Source: Aricia agestis
Taxonomy: Eukaryota; Arthropoda; Insecta; Lepidoptera; Lycaenidae
Assembly (NCBI RefSeq): GCF_905147365.1
Contig: NC_056428.1
Span: 11,066,001 to 11,130,000, forward strand
Direction: 5' to 3'
DNA: 64,000 nucleotides
Shown here: piece by piece, positions 44,830-55,844 of the stretch
Numbering within the stretch: the first letter of the stretch is position 1
How the letters are laid out: each line of letters starts with the position of its first letter
Made by a program: the position numbers and the translations under genes
Notes under the pieces: generated by a model
What the model saw: only the letters and a program-made list of their open reading frames with translations
The model's database searches: none
What the model was told of the DNA's origin: nothing

Positions 44830-47500
44830 CATGTAATAATTAAATGTATTTCCAAAATTCCAGCTTAAACTCAATACTAGTGAATACGAAGCATCTCAGT
44901 GACATATCACATAGTAGGTGTTGCATGTAGGAAGGCGTGATGTCCGCACACCGAGACACCTGAGACGCCGGGCGCATCGCTCACTGCAATCTGTACATTA
45001 TTTCTCCATTGTTCGCGTAACGAGTCCTCCCCCCTGCCGTACCCCTACCCCCCTGCTCCCCCCTCGACCCCGGGGGGGCCACCCCCACCCCGGGCGGAGC
45101 TCGCGCCTTTCTTTTATCATTCCTCTCTTTATTTCCGAATGCAAATAATCCTCCACACGTGTGAGAACCGAAACCATTGTTCTCGCTTCCCACCCCCTCA
45201 GGGGACCTGTGACGCAATCTTTTTCTTCGACGTACACGTAAATGTACACTATCTTAGAACCTATTACGACGATATATCAAATATATTGTTGGGGCCTACA
45301 CGAGACCAATTTAGCTGTGTTTCGATCGCTCATTAGAGAGGGTATCAATATAAATGACATATTTTATACTAATAGCAGTTAGTATTTGGGAAGATAATAT
45401 CATATAATGTGTCTGGTCAAAACCTGCGTTTAAGCTTTTAACTGGAAGATCGATCATCACTCATCAGTATCACTAACGAATCTTCTTTAATTTGACCTAA
45501 ATAACTCCACAGCGTCTCGATAAAATACTTCCTCCTGCTCACTCAATTACGGAGCTCTAATTGTCGCCTAGAACTCAGTCGTTATTGAATCAGAGTCAAC
45601 GGATTAGTTAAGGGAGGTACCTCGAGCGAGGACAAACAGCTCGTTAGCGCCCGGACGGAAGGGTGGAGCGCTCCAAGAAAACGCTAAGTGGGGAATCAAT
45701 ACGTATTAGGCGCGATATCGCTCCCGACACCTGTCATTCCATGATGGATGAACTTCCTCCGACTTTAATGACAATATACAAATTGATGTCCGCCGACGCT
45801 TCCGAAACGCGATACGGCACTACGCAAACGCAGCGATCAATTTGCGTAATAGAAATCTCAATTACGGATATGTTTTTTGCTCATCTATCACGGATTCGAT
45901 GGCGTCGATATTGGAGGAGATCGACAGGCGGGAGTCGCACCTACATATTGAAAGCTACTCGGAATTCGCAAATAAATACATGCACGACGCCGCCCCGCCT
46001 CGCGCATCACTTTTGCCTCTAAAATTGAATCGCATTTGGTGACTGACTCTCGAAGGCTATGGTTTCTTTGATATTGAAAACTAGCAGCCAATACGACTAC
46101 TTAAAATTCCAATATGTTCTGAGTTTAGTTTTATTAGACTTTATTAGGTTTTGGCGAGATTTTTCCGATAGTTTATTATTAAATAAAGCCTCTGTTATTA
46201 ATTTGAATTCAGACACGATTCTTTCTTGATGCCGACTAGTTTTACATTATTATCGGGACTCAATTATAGCTTGTAACACTTGTCGATGGTAATAATATTT
46301 TGCAATACCTTTTTTTTGAAAAAGCAATTGCTAAACCCTCTTGACGACGAGCGACGTGGTATTGAGTCTTGGCAGCTTTTGTCAGGAAATATTATGAAAT
46401 TGCATATTCGCAGCGCTATTCTTAACATACAAGAGATTAAGTCTAGTGTAGGAGCGAGCACAAGACGTGGGGGGAAGAGGGGGGTGCAGGGGTGTATTTA
46501 TGTCACCTCGGGGACGCAAACACTCGCCCCTCCCAATTATACCGCAGTAAAAGTCATAAAAAGGCACCCGAAGTTTTTACACGAAGCTAGAAGCTCACGC
46601 GAAATTAAGAGGGGCGCCGAAATGTGAGATGAGCGTGAATTTTTTATAAGATCAGATGATGGTTGTTCGTTTATGATGTCTTATGGCGGATAATGCGCAC
46701 GCTGCACGCATTGTTTGGCGTTTGAATCATTGATGAGCCCGCCCGCCACAAGTGATGCCAAATAATTAATAACCCTCTGCCACAATCTGCTGGAGCGAAC
46801 AATTTTCTATATTATCATCAGTTGTATCTAAGAATAAACAATCTTCAGAAGTTTTTGCTGCAAATCTAAGCTCGCCTAAATTTGGCAATAAAAGCTATGT
46901 ATAATTCGGTGAAGACAGTGTGAAGAGTCTGAACTGCACTTCCCGGCAGAGGCTATTCCTTCCATAACCAAAAACGCATATCGAAAGCACGAGTCCAGCT
47001 TTCGACTCGAATTAACTTCATAATTGAACACTTAAGTCGATTGTCGCCGAACAATACGTGATTTACTTAACAAATCCTTAAATAACAATTCCGTAAATTG
47101 CACCTTTTCAATATGAGTTGATGAGGATTTTTTTACGATTTACGTTGGCGAAAGCAGGTCGAAAACGACTCGAGAGCTGGTTGACGATTACGATTTTTAT
47201 TTTGTGTTTGTCGTTCGAAACAATACATTCTCACGTTTAATTTCCTACGAAACCCAAATCGATCCTTTTACGAGTGTGTTTATTGTTCTTTCAAAACGCG
47301 AAATGCCAGTTGCGATATTCGCTATGAAAACGATTGTAATAAGATTCGGCAGTTTATAGTTTTTGATTACGCCTTTTGACTACACTATAGACTTGTTAAA
47401 TGTTTGGACCGGTCCAAAATGGTAAGGTACTTAGGCATAACTAATAGACAGAAGTGCGAGTTTTCGGGAAGTACTTCTTCTCTTCACGTTGATATAATGC
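44830..47500. other. Unannotated intronic stretch
   Basis: No supported gene besides the G-rich tract noted separately. Frames at 45663-46022 (119 codons) and 46280-46627 show no domain, and overlapping frames are open on other strands. Confidence 0.45.
45028..45095 (-). other. G-quadruplex-prone tract
   Basis: The + strand has many C runs of 4-7 (CCCCCCTGCCGTACCCC, CCCCCCTGCTCCCCCC and similar), so the minus strand carries at least six G runs in about 70 bases. An overlapping frame rich in Pro/Gly is a composition artefact. Confidence 0.5.
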
Positions 47501-47507
47501 GACGACG

Positions 47508-47567
47508 AATAAAACCCCAGTATACACATGTAGCAGACTTGTGTATACTGATTACTGAGGTTTTATT
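47508..47567. repeat. Bulged hairpin
   Basis: AATAAAACCCCAGTATACAC (47508) pairs with 47538-47567 except for a bulge of about seven bases. Confidence 0.5.
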
Positions 47568-47569
47568 GA

Positions 47570-50500
47570 TAGGTGCATAGAGGAAGATAGGTGTACTGTC
47601 CGGTCTAAGAAAAGTGACTTGTCAGCCAAGGATAAACATTGTTTAACTGCATCCACAGTGTGTGGTCTTTTATTCTTTACTAATTATTACTAAGAGTGTA
47701 CTGGGTAGATGTTTAATCTTACCTTTAACATACCAGTTGGCACTTGGCAGCTGTAAGCGTATTCGTGATCAGCGTCACACCTCGAGTCCGTCAGCGTTGT
47801 AATCGAAACACGTGAGCAATAATAAATACTGACCAACAATAAGAGCTGATTGCCTCATTTCATGCGTAAGTTTAATTTTTTATTTCGCTTAGCGTGAGCG
47901 CTCGGCAGCTGAAAGAGATTACTCGTTTCGTTGACGCGTCGAAGGCTTACACCATAACTTGCAAGTTTATACATTAAATTAAACAATGTCCTCTTTTTGC
48001 CGTCGACGACCCTCACGTATCGTGTTAATTAAAAAATTATTCTCCCGATATAAATTTTAAAGGCATTAATACTCCGCTATTTTGGTCGAAGATTATTTTT
48101 TCACTTTTCGGTTGCTTAATTTACGAGCTAGCGTTACGAGAACACCTTTCGATATTTAATGTAAACTGCAATTTTATGTTCAATTAAAATCGATAAGCGC
48201 CCATTTCTTGCGCGATGTGCCATTTGAATCGTTTATCGTGTTGTGATCCTCGTGTCAATTAAATCGACTGTTATTTTTCCTTGATCCACGATAGAACGTT
48301 CTAGGAGTTCCTAAGAGTTAAGTCTGACAGTAATACAATAACGATAACTCTTATTTATTTAACCGCCCATCCCTATAGTGTGTCATAAAACCATAGCATC
48401 GAAAATTGTATGACCGACCCAAATATGACAGACCAACGGTGTCCATTTCAATGGCACTCTATGGAACCTTTTTTATGAGTTTACAGTCGTAGTATTTATT
48501 ATTCGAAAGCCTTAAAGAGGTCCTGTTCATCGCGACGTGGTCTGTCACCGCGCCGGTTTCGGGTGAGTGATACGGTTTGGGCGGCCAGTGCGTGCGGAGT
48601 CCAGCTAATACGTTATGAAGGAACGTGCGCCGCCCGGGGATAGCTCAAATATTCATTAATCTTTTACGGTCGCCCGTCAGCCGCGATGGAGATTTAATCA
48701 GATTAAAGATCATCTTTTTGCGAGAAGTCATCCCCTTTTGTTGCTAGACGTCCCCGGCACTCGTGTGATGAATTTATGTCCGCTAACGTCTACTTTGAAT
48801 ACAAAATTTTCTTTCTGCGCTTCGGTGGGACTGTACGGCAACTCCGTATTTACATCATCAGTTACTTAGCTTTAAAAGCTTAGTTTAGCTCTACAAATAT
48901 TATAGACATACCTATTTAAATATCTTCCAAAGCCTACAAATACTGTTTATAAATACAATCAGTGGCTCACGTAGAGAAGTTTTTGAAACGTACTCTACGT
49001 TGATAATGATATTTAAAACGAACGAAAGTATAATAAGAAAGTCTGCGAAGGTATAATACTTACGTATTTATAAAGTAGGCACTAGGCACTCGGTGCCTCG
49101 TCCCTCGCCACGTCGCCACGCAGTCTGGCTCACGTACTTGCTTTATGAAACTCTTCAACTCTTTACTTTTCCAACTTATTATTACTTTGCCTTTCAGTGG
49201 TATATGAACATTTTGATTGAATCATATTGACCCTTAACTTCAGTTATTGTGAAATGTGAGGTTAGATAAAATGGCATTTTAAAAAGTAGTGTTTTAGTAA
49301 AGCTAGGCAATATGCCCATAAATTACTACCGTTCGCGTTAGCTCATTTATATCACAGAATATATAATAGTACAAGTACTTATATAATCAAATATCTGCAT
49401 ACATTTTCCAAGTAAAAAGTAAGTATAAACCGCCAAAAGCGCGCCTTCTTTGTATTCGGTGGATAAGGAACGAGAGACAATTTAAAAAATGTCAACACTT
49501 AAAAGTTCCTACGTGGAGAAGTCAGCTTGATTCATAGATAAGACACGAAATGCCAAATAAAAAGTAAAATTAAGCCCGGCGAAACGCGCGTAAAATTATT
49601 TTACCATTGTATGCAAATCGACCTCGCGTGATTATTTTATTTCCTAAGAGTCCCGGGGTATAAATCTGCACAAAAACTCTCCACTGTATTTTATTTGATG
49701 TGTATGTTTAATATTTAAATACATTTTAACATGCCGCTTTACAATCTTATTTTCCTCTCGTCGTGTGTTTTTTCATTATTTTTGTAGCATCATCTGAATG
49801 GCGCATGTTTTCTCCTACTTAAAGATTTGGCTACTAACAAGTGTAGTTATTGCATTCTAACGTCAATAAATGCTCTACAAAATCTGTGACCTTTCCTCAA
49901 CACCAGCATAGATCCTTTCAACACGAATTGGTCAATGTTAATTCTATAACGCAAATGAAACAATGCATTCAATTATCTCAAATGTTACTTCTATTGGCCA
50001 AGACGCGAATGATCTTTGATTAAAATTGCCATTGTTGGCATTCCCATGGCACGGAAATAATAGCTGGAGCTTCGGTCACGTCGTCCATAAATCGCATCCC
50101 CCGATAGAACAATTAAAAGACGCGCTTAAAACAATTACGCAACGGTGGCCCTTCGGCTGCTCGTGACGCCATAGACAATGGAACAGGATAGATGGCTTCT
50201 GCACAGGTTGGTAACTGGGACATACCAGAAATTAGACGAATAATCAAAAGTATGTAGGTCACAAGTCCCAACGTGTTCCGGTTACCTGTCTTAAATAATT
50301 TACTAAAGGCTCTTTATGGCACCTCCTCTTTTAAAAGATATTTTGTGATAGGTCTTAAGAGATAGCTTTAGATTTTTGTATTTAAGATCGAATTTGTTCT
50401 AATTTATGGCCATCAACTTACTGCAATGATACAATAAAGTAAGGTGCTTCTTTGTATGAAGGGCTTTGTTCTGTTATTTTGTTCATCTATGGCAGAGTCC

Positions 50501-50765
50501 GAAGTGTTAATCGAAATCAATTGTTTCACAGTTGTAAATCATATTAAAATTTAATTGAGACTTACCAATATATTGCTCGCCTAAGGCGGTGCGAATTGTT
50601 TATCCAGAGCCAGAGTGTGCGCCAAGACAATAGCATGGAGATAACATCTAGCATAAATATACCATCGTAACGCAATTAATGGATTCCTGCATAATTACTG
50701 TTACCTCTTCGGGCATAGTTAGTCCTTTCAATTGATTTAAAGACGACTGAAGTTGAAAGAATTAT
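47570..50765. other. Unannotated intronic stretch
   Basis: No supported gene or repeat. TTAATTA- and TAAT-rich text with CpG patches (for example 48530-48740) resembles regulatory DNA, which cannot be tested here. Confidence 0.4.
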
Positions 50766-50770
50766 AAGGT

Positions 50771-50912
50771 TCAGGGCCGGTTTTACCACTTCATGCTCAG
50801 TACCGGATAGGCTATCCACAGCTCAACTTGACAGGTAGAGTATGGAGAATCTGTCAGATAAGTTGTTGATAGCCTATCCGGAACTTATCAGGAAGTTGTG
50901 AAACAGGCTCTA
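50771..50912. mobile_element. ~142-bp MITE (GGATAGGCTATCCA family)
   Basis: Ends CAGGGCCGGTTTTACCACTT and, reverse-complemented, AGAGCCTGTTTCACAACTTC are inverted repeats. Both arms contain CCGGATAGGCTATC. Confidence 0.75.
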
Positions 50913-51210
50913 AGTATGTTTTCACCTACTCCCTGATACTAAGTAAAGTTTCAAGTGTCCCCTACACTTGCTTGGAGATATAGATAGTCTCTTAGAGAAA
51001 AACTTTCACCAACGCTTATGTGTGACCTAAGTTCTTAGGGGTTAAGTTTTGACATAACAAATTAGACTACGTTGGTGTAAACATTTTTGTCTTTAAAGAT
51101 AAATGACCATAGACTTCTATTAATAATTTAATTTAAGAGCTGGCTAGTAAAAACGGCCATCTATGCACTAATAAGAAACTAGAATTTTTCTTATAAATGT
51201 CTCTTAAAGG

Positions 51211-51261
51211 GATGAGCACATGCACTAATGTTTGCAGTAAACATTAGTGCATGCGCTCATC
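51211..51261. repeat. 23-bp-arm hairpin
   Basis: Arms 51211-51233 and 51239-51261 pair with one mismatch around a 5-nt loop (GCAGT). The core is TGCACTAATGTTT. Confidence 0.8.
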
Positions 51262-51506
51262 TCGCCGGCGCGCGGCGCAGTCCGAGCAATCTGCATCTAG
51301 GCTGATCCCATTTTAATGGAGCGCTGGGCAAACAAGCTTCGAGCAGCTTACTGGCAAATCCGGCCAAATCCCATGCGCCACTTAGTCTGAACATTCACTG
51401 ATATACCAAGTTTGCGTCGCACCGAACTAAATTTATACCGAACAGGTAATATTTTATAGCACCATTTAGGATAAGTATTGCAGTTGTTTATTGTATACCT
51501 GTTATC

Positions 51507-51625
51507 TATATAAATAAAAATGAATTTGAAATTTTGTTAGTCTCCCTAAAACTCGAGAACGGCTTAACCGATTTGGCTTATTTTTCCTTGAAATATTCGT
51601 GGAAGTCCAGGAAAGGTTTATAGTA
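51507..51625 (+). repeat. Dispersed repeat (CTCGAGAACGGCTTAACCGA type)
   Basis: TATATAAATAAAAATGAATT, CTAAAACTCGAGAACGGC and GGAAGTCCAGGAAAGGTTTA form a block I recall as a common lepidopteran repeat. Only one copy is seen here. Confidence 0.5.
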
Positions 51626-51629
51626 GTAG

Positions 51630-54500
51630 TAGAGGAAAGGAGTATAGTAGTAGAGGTAAGTGATACGAACATCTAGTGATAAATATTGATAATTCTAATG
51701 CGATTGTAGACATTACGAATGCTACAAGGCAACTTAATCTCAAAGCTCATCCACCGCATTTGAACTTTGTGTGTATTGAGCAACCTCAGAAGTCTAAACT
51801 TTGCAATACCAATTAAGCTGGTAATGAAAACGTTAGTGTTGAGGTTCGCGTGCGCACTAAATTATCAAATCGCCTAACAATTCACTACCTTCGAGCCTTT
51901 GAGTCGATACAGCCTCAGCTCGCAATTCATCGGACGCTCAAATGGGAATTAATCTAGCATTGTTCGCGAACGTTCGACGTTAATATTTCGCTCCGCATTG
52001 ACAATATGTTCACACAGCTCTTTGATTCATTAGGGCCGGGGCCGACGACCGTCGCATAAAAGATCTGCATCCCAACCGTTCGTTTCGTCAATGCACTTCG
52101 CGCTAACGAGCCACAGGATAATGATCTTATTGACGCACGATGACTTCGAATCTCTCCGTGACCCTTCGACCGCGGCTGGCCCCTAACCCACTGCCCACAT
52201 TCGATGTCCGCTGAATGCAGAATGAAACTGCCGCTGAATAAATCATCCGTTTGTCACTTTTAGCAGGTAATTTTATGGAAATCTAGCTCTACACGAGTTG
52301 AGATGGAATCTTAAAGAGCTCATAAATAAACCGGGTGGCTTCGGTCTTCCCGTATACCTACGAAACGACAAGGCAGAAGTTATGTGCATGTCGATGCTTG
52401 ATGATCTCAGTAATTTGCAATCATTAGGTGATCGAAAACAGCCGGAGTCGAAATATCCAGTCGCGAAGCTTCCGTCAGATCGGGGCGGGACGATACCACT
52501 TTGGCGCGGTTATGTTATTCAGTTACGCAAATAATCAAAATTATAGCACCGTTCGTCGAATAATCCCCGACCGGGATATTATCAATGACGACGGCATTCA
52601 AAATTTTCCACAATTTGTATTCCGTCTGGAGAATTCGCCCCGTCGGATCCCGTAGTTCCGATGCAGGTTATTTTAAATGTAAAGACGGCGCATTGTATAA
52701 TCACCGACGTGATTCTCCATCAGTATTCCCTAGTAAATATTTATTTGTCTCGACTTATTCAAATCCTTCATAAATTGTAACGTTATTTCTATAACAATTA
52801 ATGTAAATGTGGCTTTTAATTTAGCATTTTTTTACATGTAATGAAAATTTTTGTTTTCGAAGCACTTTCGAAAAAACTTCTCTACAATAAGTGTAAAGTC
52901 TGGAACTACGATGCAAAAGAGTAAGAAAATAGACGTAACCAAATTACTTAAAAGTAGTCAGAAACTTTGCGGAAAAGCTTAATGATAATAATGAGTTTCG
53001 GCTTTTGATTTCTAAATTTCCTTTACATGGTTGTTTTTTTAGAAACCTTCTATAGTAACTTATAACGGTTTCTCTTGAGACGGAACGAAACGTCGATCAC
53101 AAATTGGTGTAAATTATTATACCTAATTGCGCATTTGTACTACTAGAAAACCCAATGATTAATAAAAATTTAGCCTTCAACTAATAGCACAGAATTTATT
53201 ATATTAGTATGCTAATATCGTATTTGGTTTCCAAATAATGTTTTCGAATCTCGTTCACGAGTTTACTAGAAAAATTAATAATGTAACTCGTACCCGGACA
53301 TGACAAAAAATTTAAATACTGTTTTGACTGTCGATGTTATGTACAATGTAGACTCGGATCGAATTATGTAGAGAAAATTGATTTAAAATTTAAAATTGGT
53401 TTTTGCGTTCATTGTACGTAATCCATAAGTGTCCTTTATTTACTCTGATGGCTTATTGTACCTCATAAGGTAAACATAACTCTTTACACGGCTTAATTGT
53501 TTGTTCTTGTTCGTCAGGGACGCAGATGATTCAGGGTGACCTTTCACTAGAAATACGCTTCTTTGTGTGTTTGGTACCAGAGTAGCAGATTTTGATGTGT
53601 TAAAATCTATGAAGCCAAACAATTTTAAAGTCTGGAGTTCATAATTAACTGATCGAAATTCTAATTGTACATGAGGCTAGAGGTACCTTTTCTTCTAGTA
53701 AAAGTAGAGTATTTTTCCGTAAATCAACTGGCCATAAAAAGTGCGTTCCCAAAGTGCGGAATACGGTAGCTCCACTCTTCACGGAATCAATGTGGAACTG
53801 CAATTACGTTCAGCGTGTCGAATGGTTATTCATACAACAAACATCTAACGTCCGAGTAACCCTATTAATTTTTTCTCGCTACCGTGAGGTGATTTGGATT
53901 TTAATAAAAAGACAGATCGGGCATTAATTAAGTCCGGCTGATGAGTTCGGGGCCGGCGTCATTACATGAGGCGAGATGTTTTTTTAATTCGTTATTATTC
54001 TGTGGCGTAAAGAAATGTTAATTCGAGGCGGCGTGAAATTAACAGTCGCTCGGCCCTTTGTAGGGCCGCCTCGACTTAAACACACAACGGGCGACGAGCG
54101 TCGTTCGCTCTTTATTTGCACTCCATTACTCTTTTTTACGCGCTTTCATTAAAAACTCAATCAAATGACTTTACGCGTTGTCAGTCGTATGAATAGCTAC
54201 GTGCTCCGGAGTTATGTTGTATCGAATGGCACTCTTTTTTACAGAGACACAGATAAATTAGTAGCGGGTTTCTTAAGATTTTCTTATGGCTCTTGAGTTT
54301 TGAGCTACTTATGATTCATTGGTACGCCATACTTGTGTTTTGACTGTCAGTACGTTTATGTTATTAAGTTGCTTGCTACATATCCGTTTAAATTCATCAA
54401 TATTTACATCAGCAACATGACCTTTTAAATCTATTTTCGCGTAAATATGATATTGAACTTTATTTTTCTACCTTTCATTTGTTTCATTTCCCTATCATCA
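51630..54500. other. Unannotated intronic stretch
   Basis: No supported gene. 53930-54150 is rich in TTAATT and CpG patches. Frames such as 52298-52534 have no domain. Confidence 0.4.
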
Positions 54501-54506
54501 GCTGTC

Positions 54507-54540
54507 TCATTTCTACTGGCACAGGGTTGACAAAAATTAA
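54507..54540 (+). pseudogene. Decayed duplicate of the start of the 54646 exon
   Basis: TGGCACAGGGTTGACAAAA (from 54517) parallels TGGTACAGGGTAGACAAGT at 54646 and would read WHRVDKN then stop, against WYRVDKS. The pyrimidine tract before it is also similar, but the acceptor AG has become AC. Confidence 0.45.
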
Positions 54541-54645
54541 TATTCCCTTAAATTATGATATTGTATTCGACAGCACTTCTTTTTACCTTTATTTCCAAAT
54601 TATTATCCTTAGCAGTTTGTCTCAAATCAGCCCTCTCTCTTCCAG

Positions 54646-54836
54646 TGGTACAGGGTAGACAAGTCCAGATTGAGTCCCGAGATGCAGCAGAAGTTCGTGC
54701 AGCTGGGTCCAGATGAGGAAACCCAGGAGTTCCTCTCATCCTCCATCGACAAGTCCTCGTGGGTGTGGACCCAGATTTGGTACTTGCTGGCAAAGGCTGT
54801 CCTGAAACACTTCTGGACAATCACGGATATTAATGG
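54646..54836 (+). CDS. Host gene, internal coding exon (unknown function)
   Basis: A strong acceptor (CCCTCTCTCTTCCAG) precedes 191 bases open in only one frame, and a consensus donor follows (AATGG|GTAAGT at 54837). The 63 codons start WYRVDKSRLSPEM and include QLGPDEETQEFL and a Trp-rich, partly hydrophobic segment (WVWTQIWYLLAKAVLKHFW). Third-position G/C use is much higher than in flanking DNA. Phase in is 0, matching the donor at 34000; phase out is 2. I do not recognise the family. The Trp-rich segment could be membrane-associated. Confidence 0.8.
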
Positions 54837-54839
54837 GTA

Positions 54840-55170
54840 AGTGGAATTATTTTTCTTAGTTGTGGAATAAGAGTTGAAATTGAGCATTGAGCATTAGAAA
54901 CTTCAAAATCTATCTCTTTATGTGATTTTCGAATTCCAACAAATCTTTCCAATACTTTATGGTCCACGTAAAGCTGTATTTATCTGTACAAGTTTCTTCA
55001 TTATAAGGTTTTGGTGGTGTTTGATCCATACAGAGAATCACCAGGGATTAAACCATAGAAGTAAAAAAAAAATAGCTTGTTAATTAGAAAAGTCTTTATT
55101 ATTTGCCTAAGATAACCCACTCAATTTCTCAAATGTAGAGACAATATCATACAAACACCAAAGGAATGTT
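54840..55170. other. Unannotated intronic stretch
   Basis: No gene or shared repeat recognised after the 54836 exon. Confidence 0.4.
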
Positions 55171-55177
55171 TTTTATC

Positions 55178-55238
55178 CCACGAAATAGTTATGGTCTTTT
55201 GTACGTTTCTCGAACAAAAGACCATAACTATTTCGTGG
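55178..55238. repeat. Perfect 25-bp-arm hairpin
   Basis: Arms 55178-55202 and 55214-55238 are exact reverse complements (CCACGAAATAGTTATGGTCT onward) with an 11-nt loop, in the intron after the 54836 exon. Confidence 0.85.
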
Positions 55239-55341
55239 TAAGATGAGGTGGATTGTGGTCATGTAACATATCTACAGGGAAATCACTTTCTTATAATTTC
55301 TAGTTTGTGATCTTAAAGTGAAAACTGTACAAGATACTACT

Positions 55342-55478
55342 AGCAGGCGTACCATAGTCACCATAGAAACTGTGACAGTTAGACTATGGAAATCCGCCAT
55401 TTTGTCGATAAAATCTGTAATTATGTCGATTCTTCCGTAGAAAGGAACCGTTTCTATGGTGACCATGCTACGCCTGCT
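55342..55478. mobile_element. ~137-bp MITE (AGCAGGCGTA family)
   Basis: Left AGCAGGCGTACCATAGTCAC and right GTGACCATGCTACGCCTGCT are imperfect inverted repeats of about 30 bp; both arms share CACCATAGAAAC. Confidence 0.8.
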
Positions 55479-55596
55479 GTAAATCATTAGAGAAATTAAA
55501 TTAAAGGTTAAAAAATTTAAGAACATTGATATCTAACACTTAAACTAAAGATTGTCTGGATCGTTACCAAAAGTTGGAGTTAAGTATTAACGCAAT

Positions 55597-55753
55597 GTAC
55601 CATCGAAGAAGTTGATTCATAAGGCAGCAGGGGGGCATCTTTTGGTCGGGTTATATCAATTCAATACTAGGCGTGATGTGTCCAGACGGGATTTAACATA
55701 ACGCAACCAAATTACGTAGGCTCGTCATCCGGTGGATCAACTTCTCTGATAGA
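55597..55753. mobile_element. ~157-bp MITE (family I), copy 2
   Basis: Left CATCGAAGAAGTTGATTC and right GGATCAACTTCTCTGATAG are inverted. The interior GGGATTTAACATAACGCAAC and CAAATTACGTAGG match the other family members. A further half copy lies at 55779-55842. Confidence 0.7.
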
Positions 55754-55844
55754 ATATTAGTCGTGATCAGTCTGGGTTTGGACTTTGGCGTAGTTCGACC
55801 AAATTATGAAAGCCCGCCATCTATCAACTTTCTTGATATTGTTC

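Larger units (their letters stand above)
34001..54645 (+). other. Putative first intron of the host gene (~20.6 kb)
   Basis: GTGAGT at 34001 and the pyrimidine-rich CCCTCTCTCTTCCAG ending at 54645 bound this interval. It holds an antisense Jockey-type LINE, SINEs A and B, a second LINE fragment and several MITEs, all unrelated to the exons. The assignment depends on the two exons belonging to one gene. Confidence 0.45.

Noticed and set aside
45663..46022. 119-codon plus-strand frame
   Set aside because: No recognisable domain, and overlapping frames are open on both strands, as expected in low-stop GC-rich sequence.
54548..54887. Overlapping minus-strand frames of 86-90 codons
   Set aside because: They are antisense shadows of the exon at 54646-54836, which has splice sites and the only coding-like frame.
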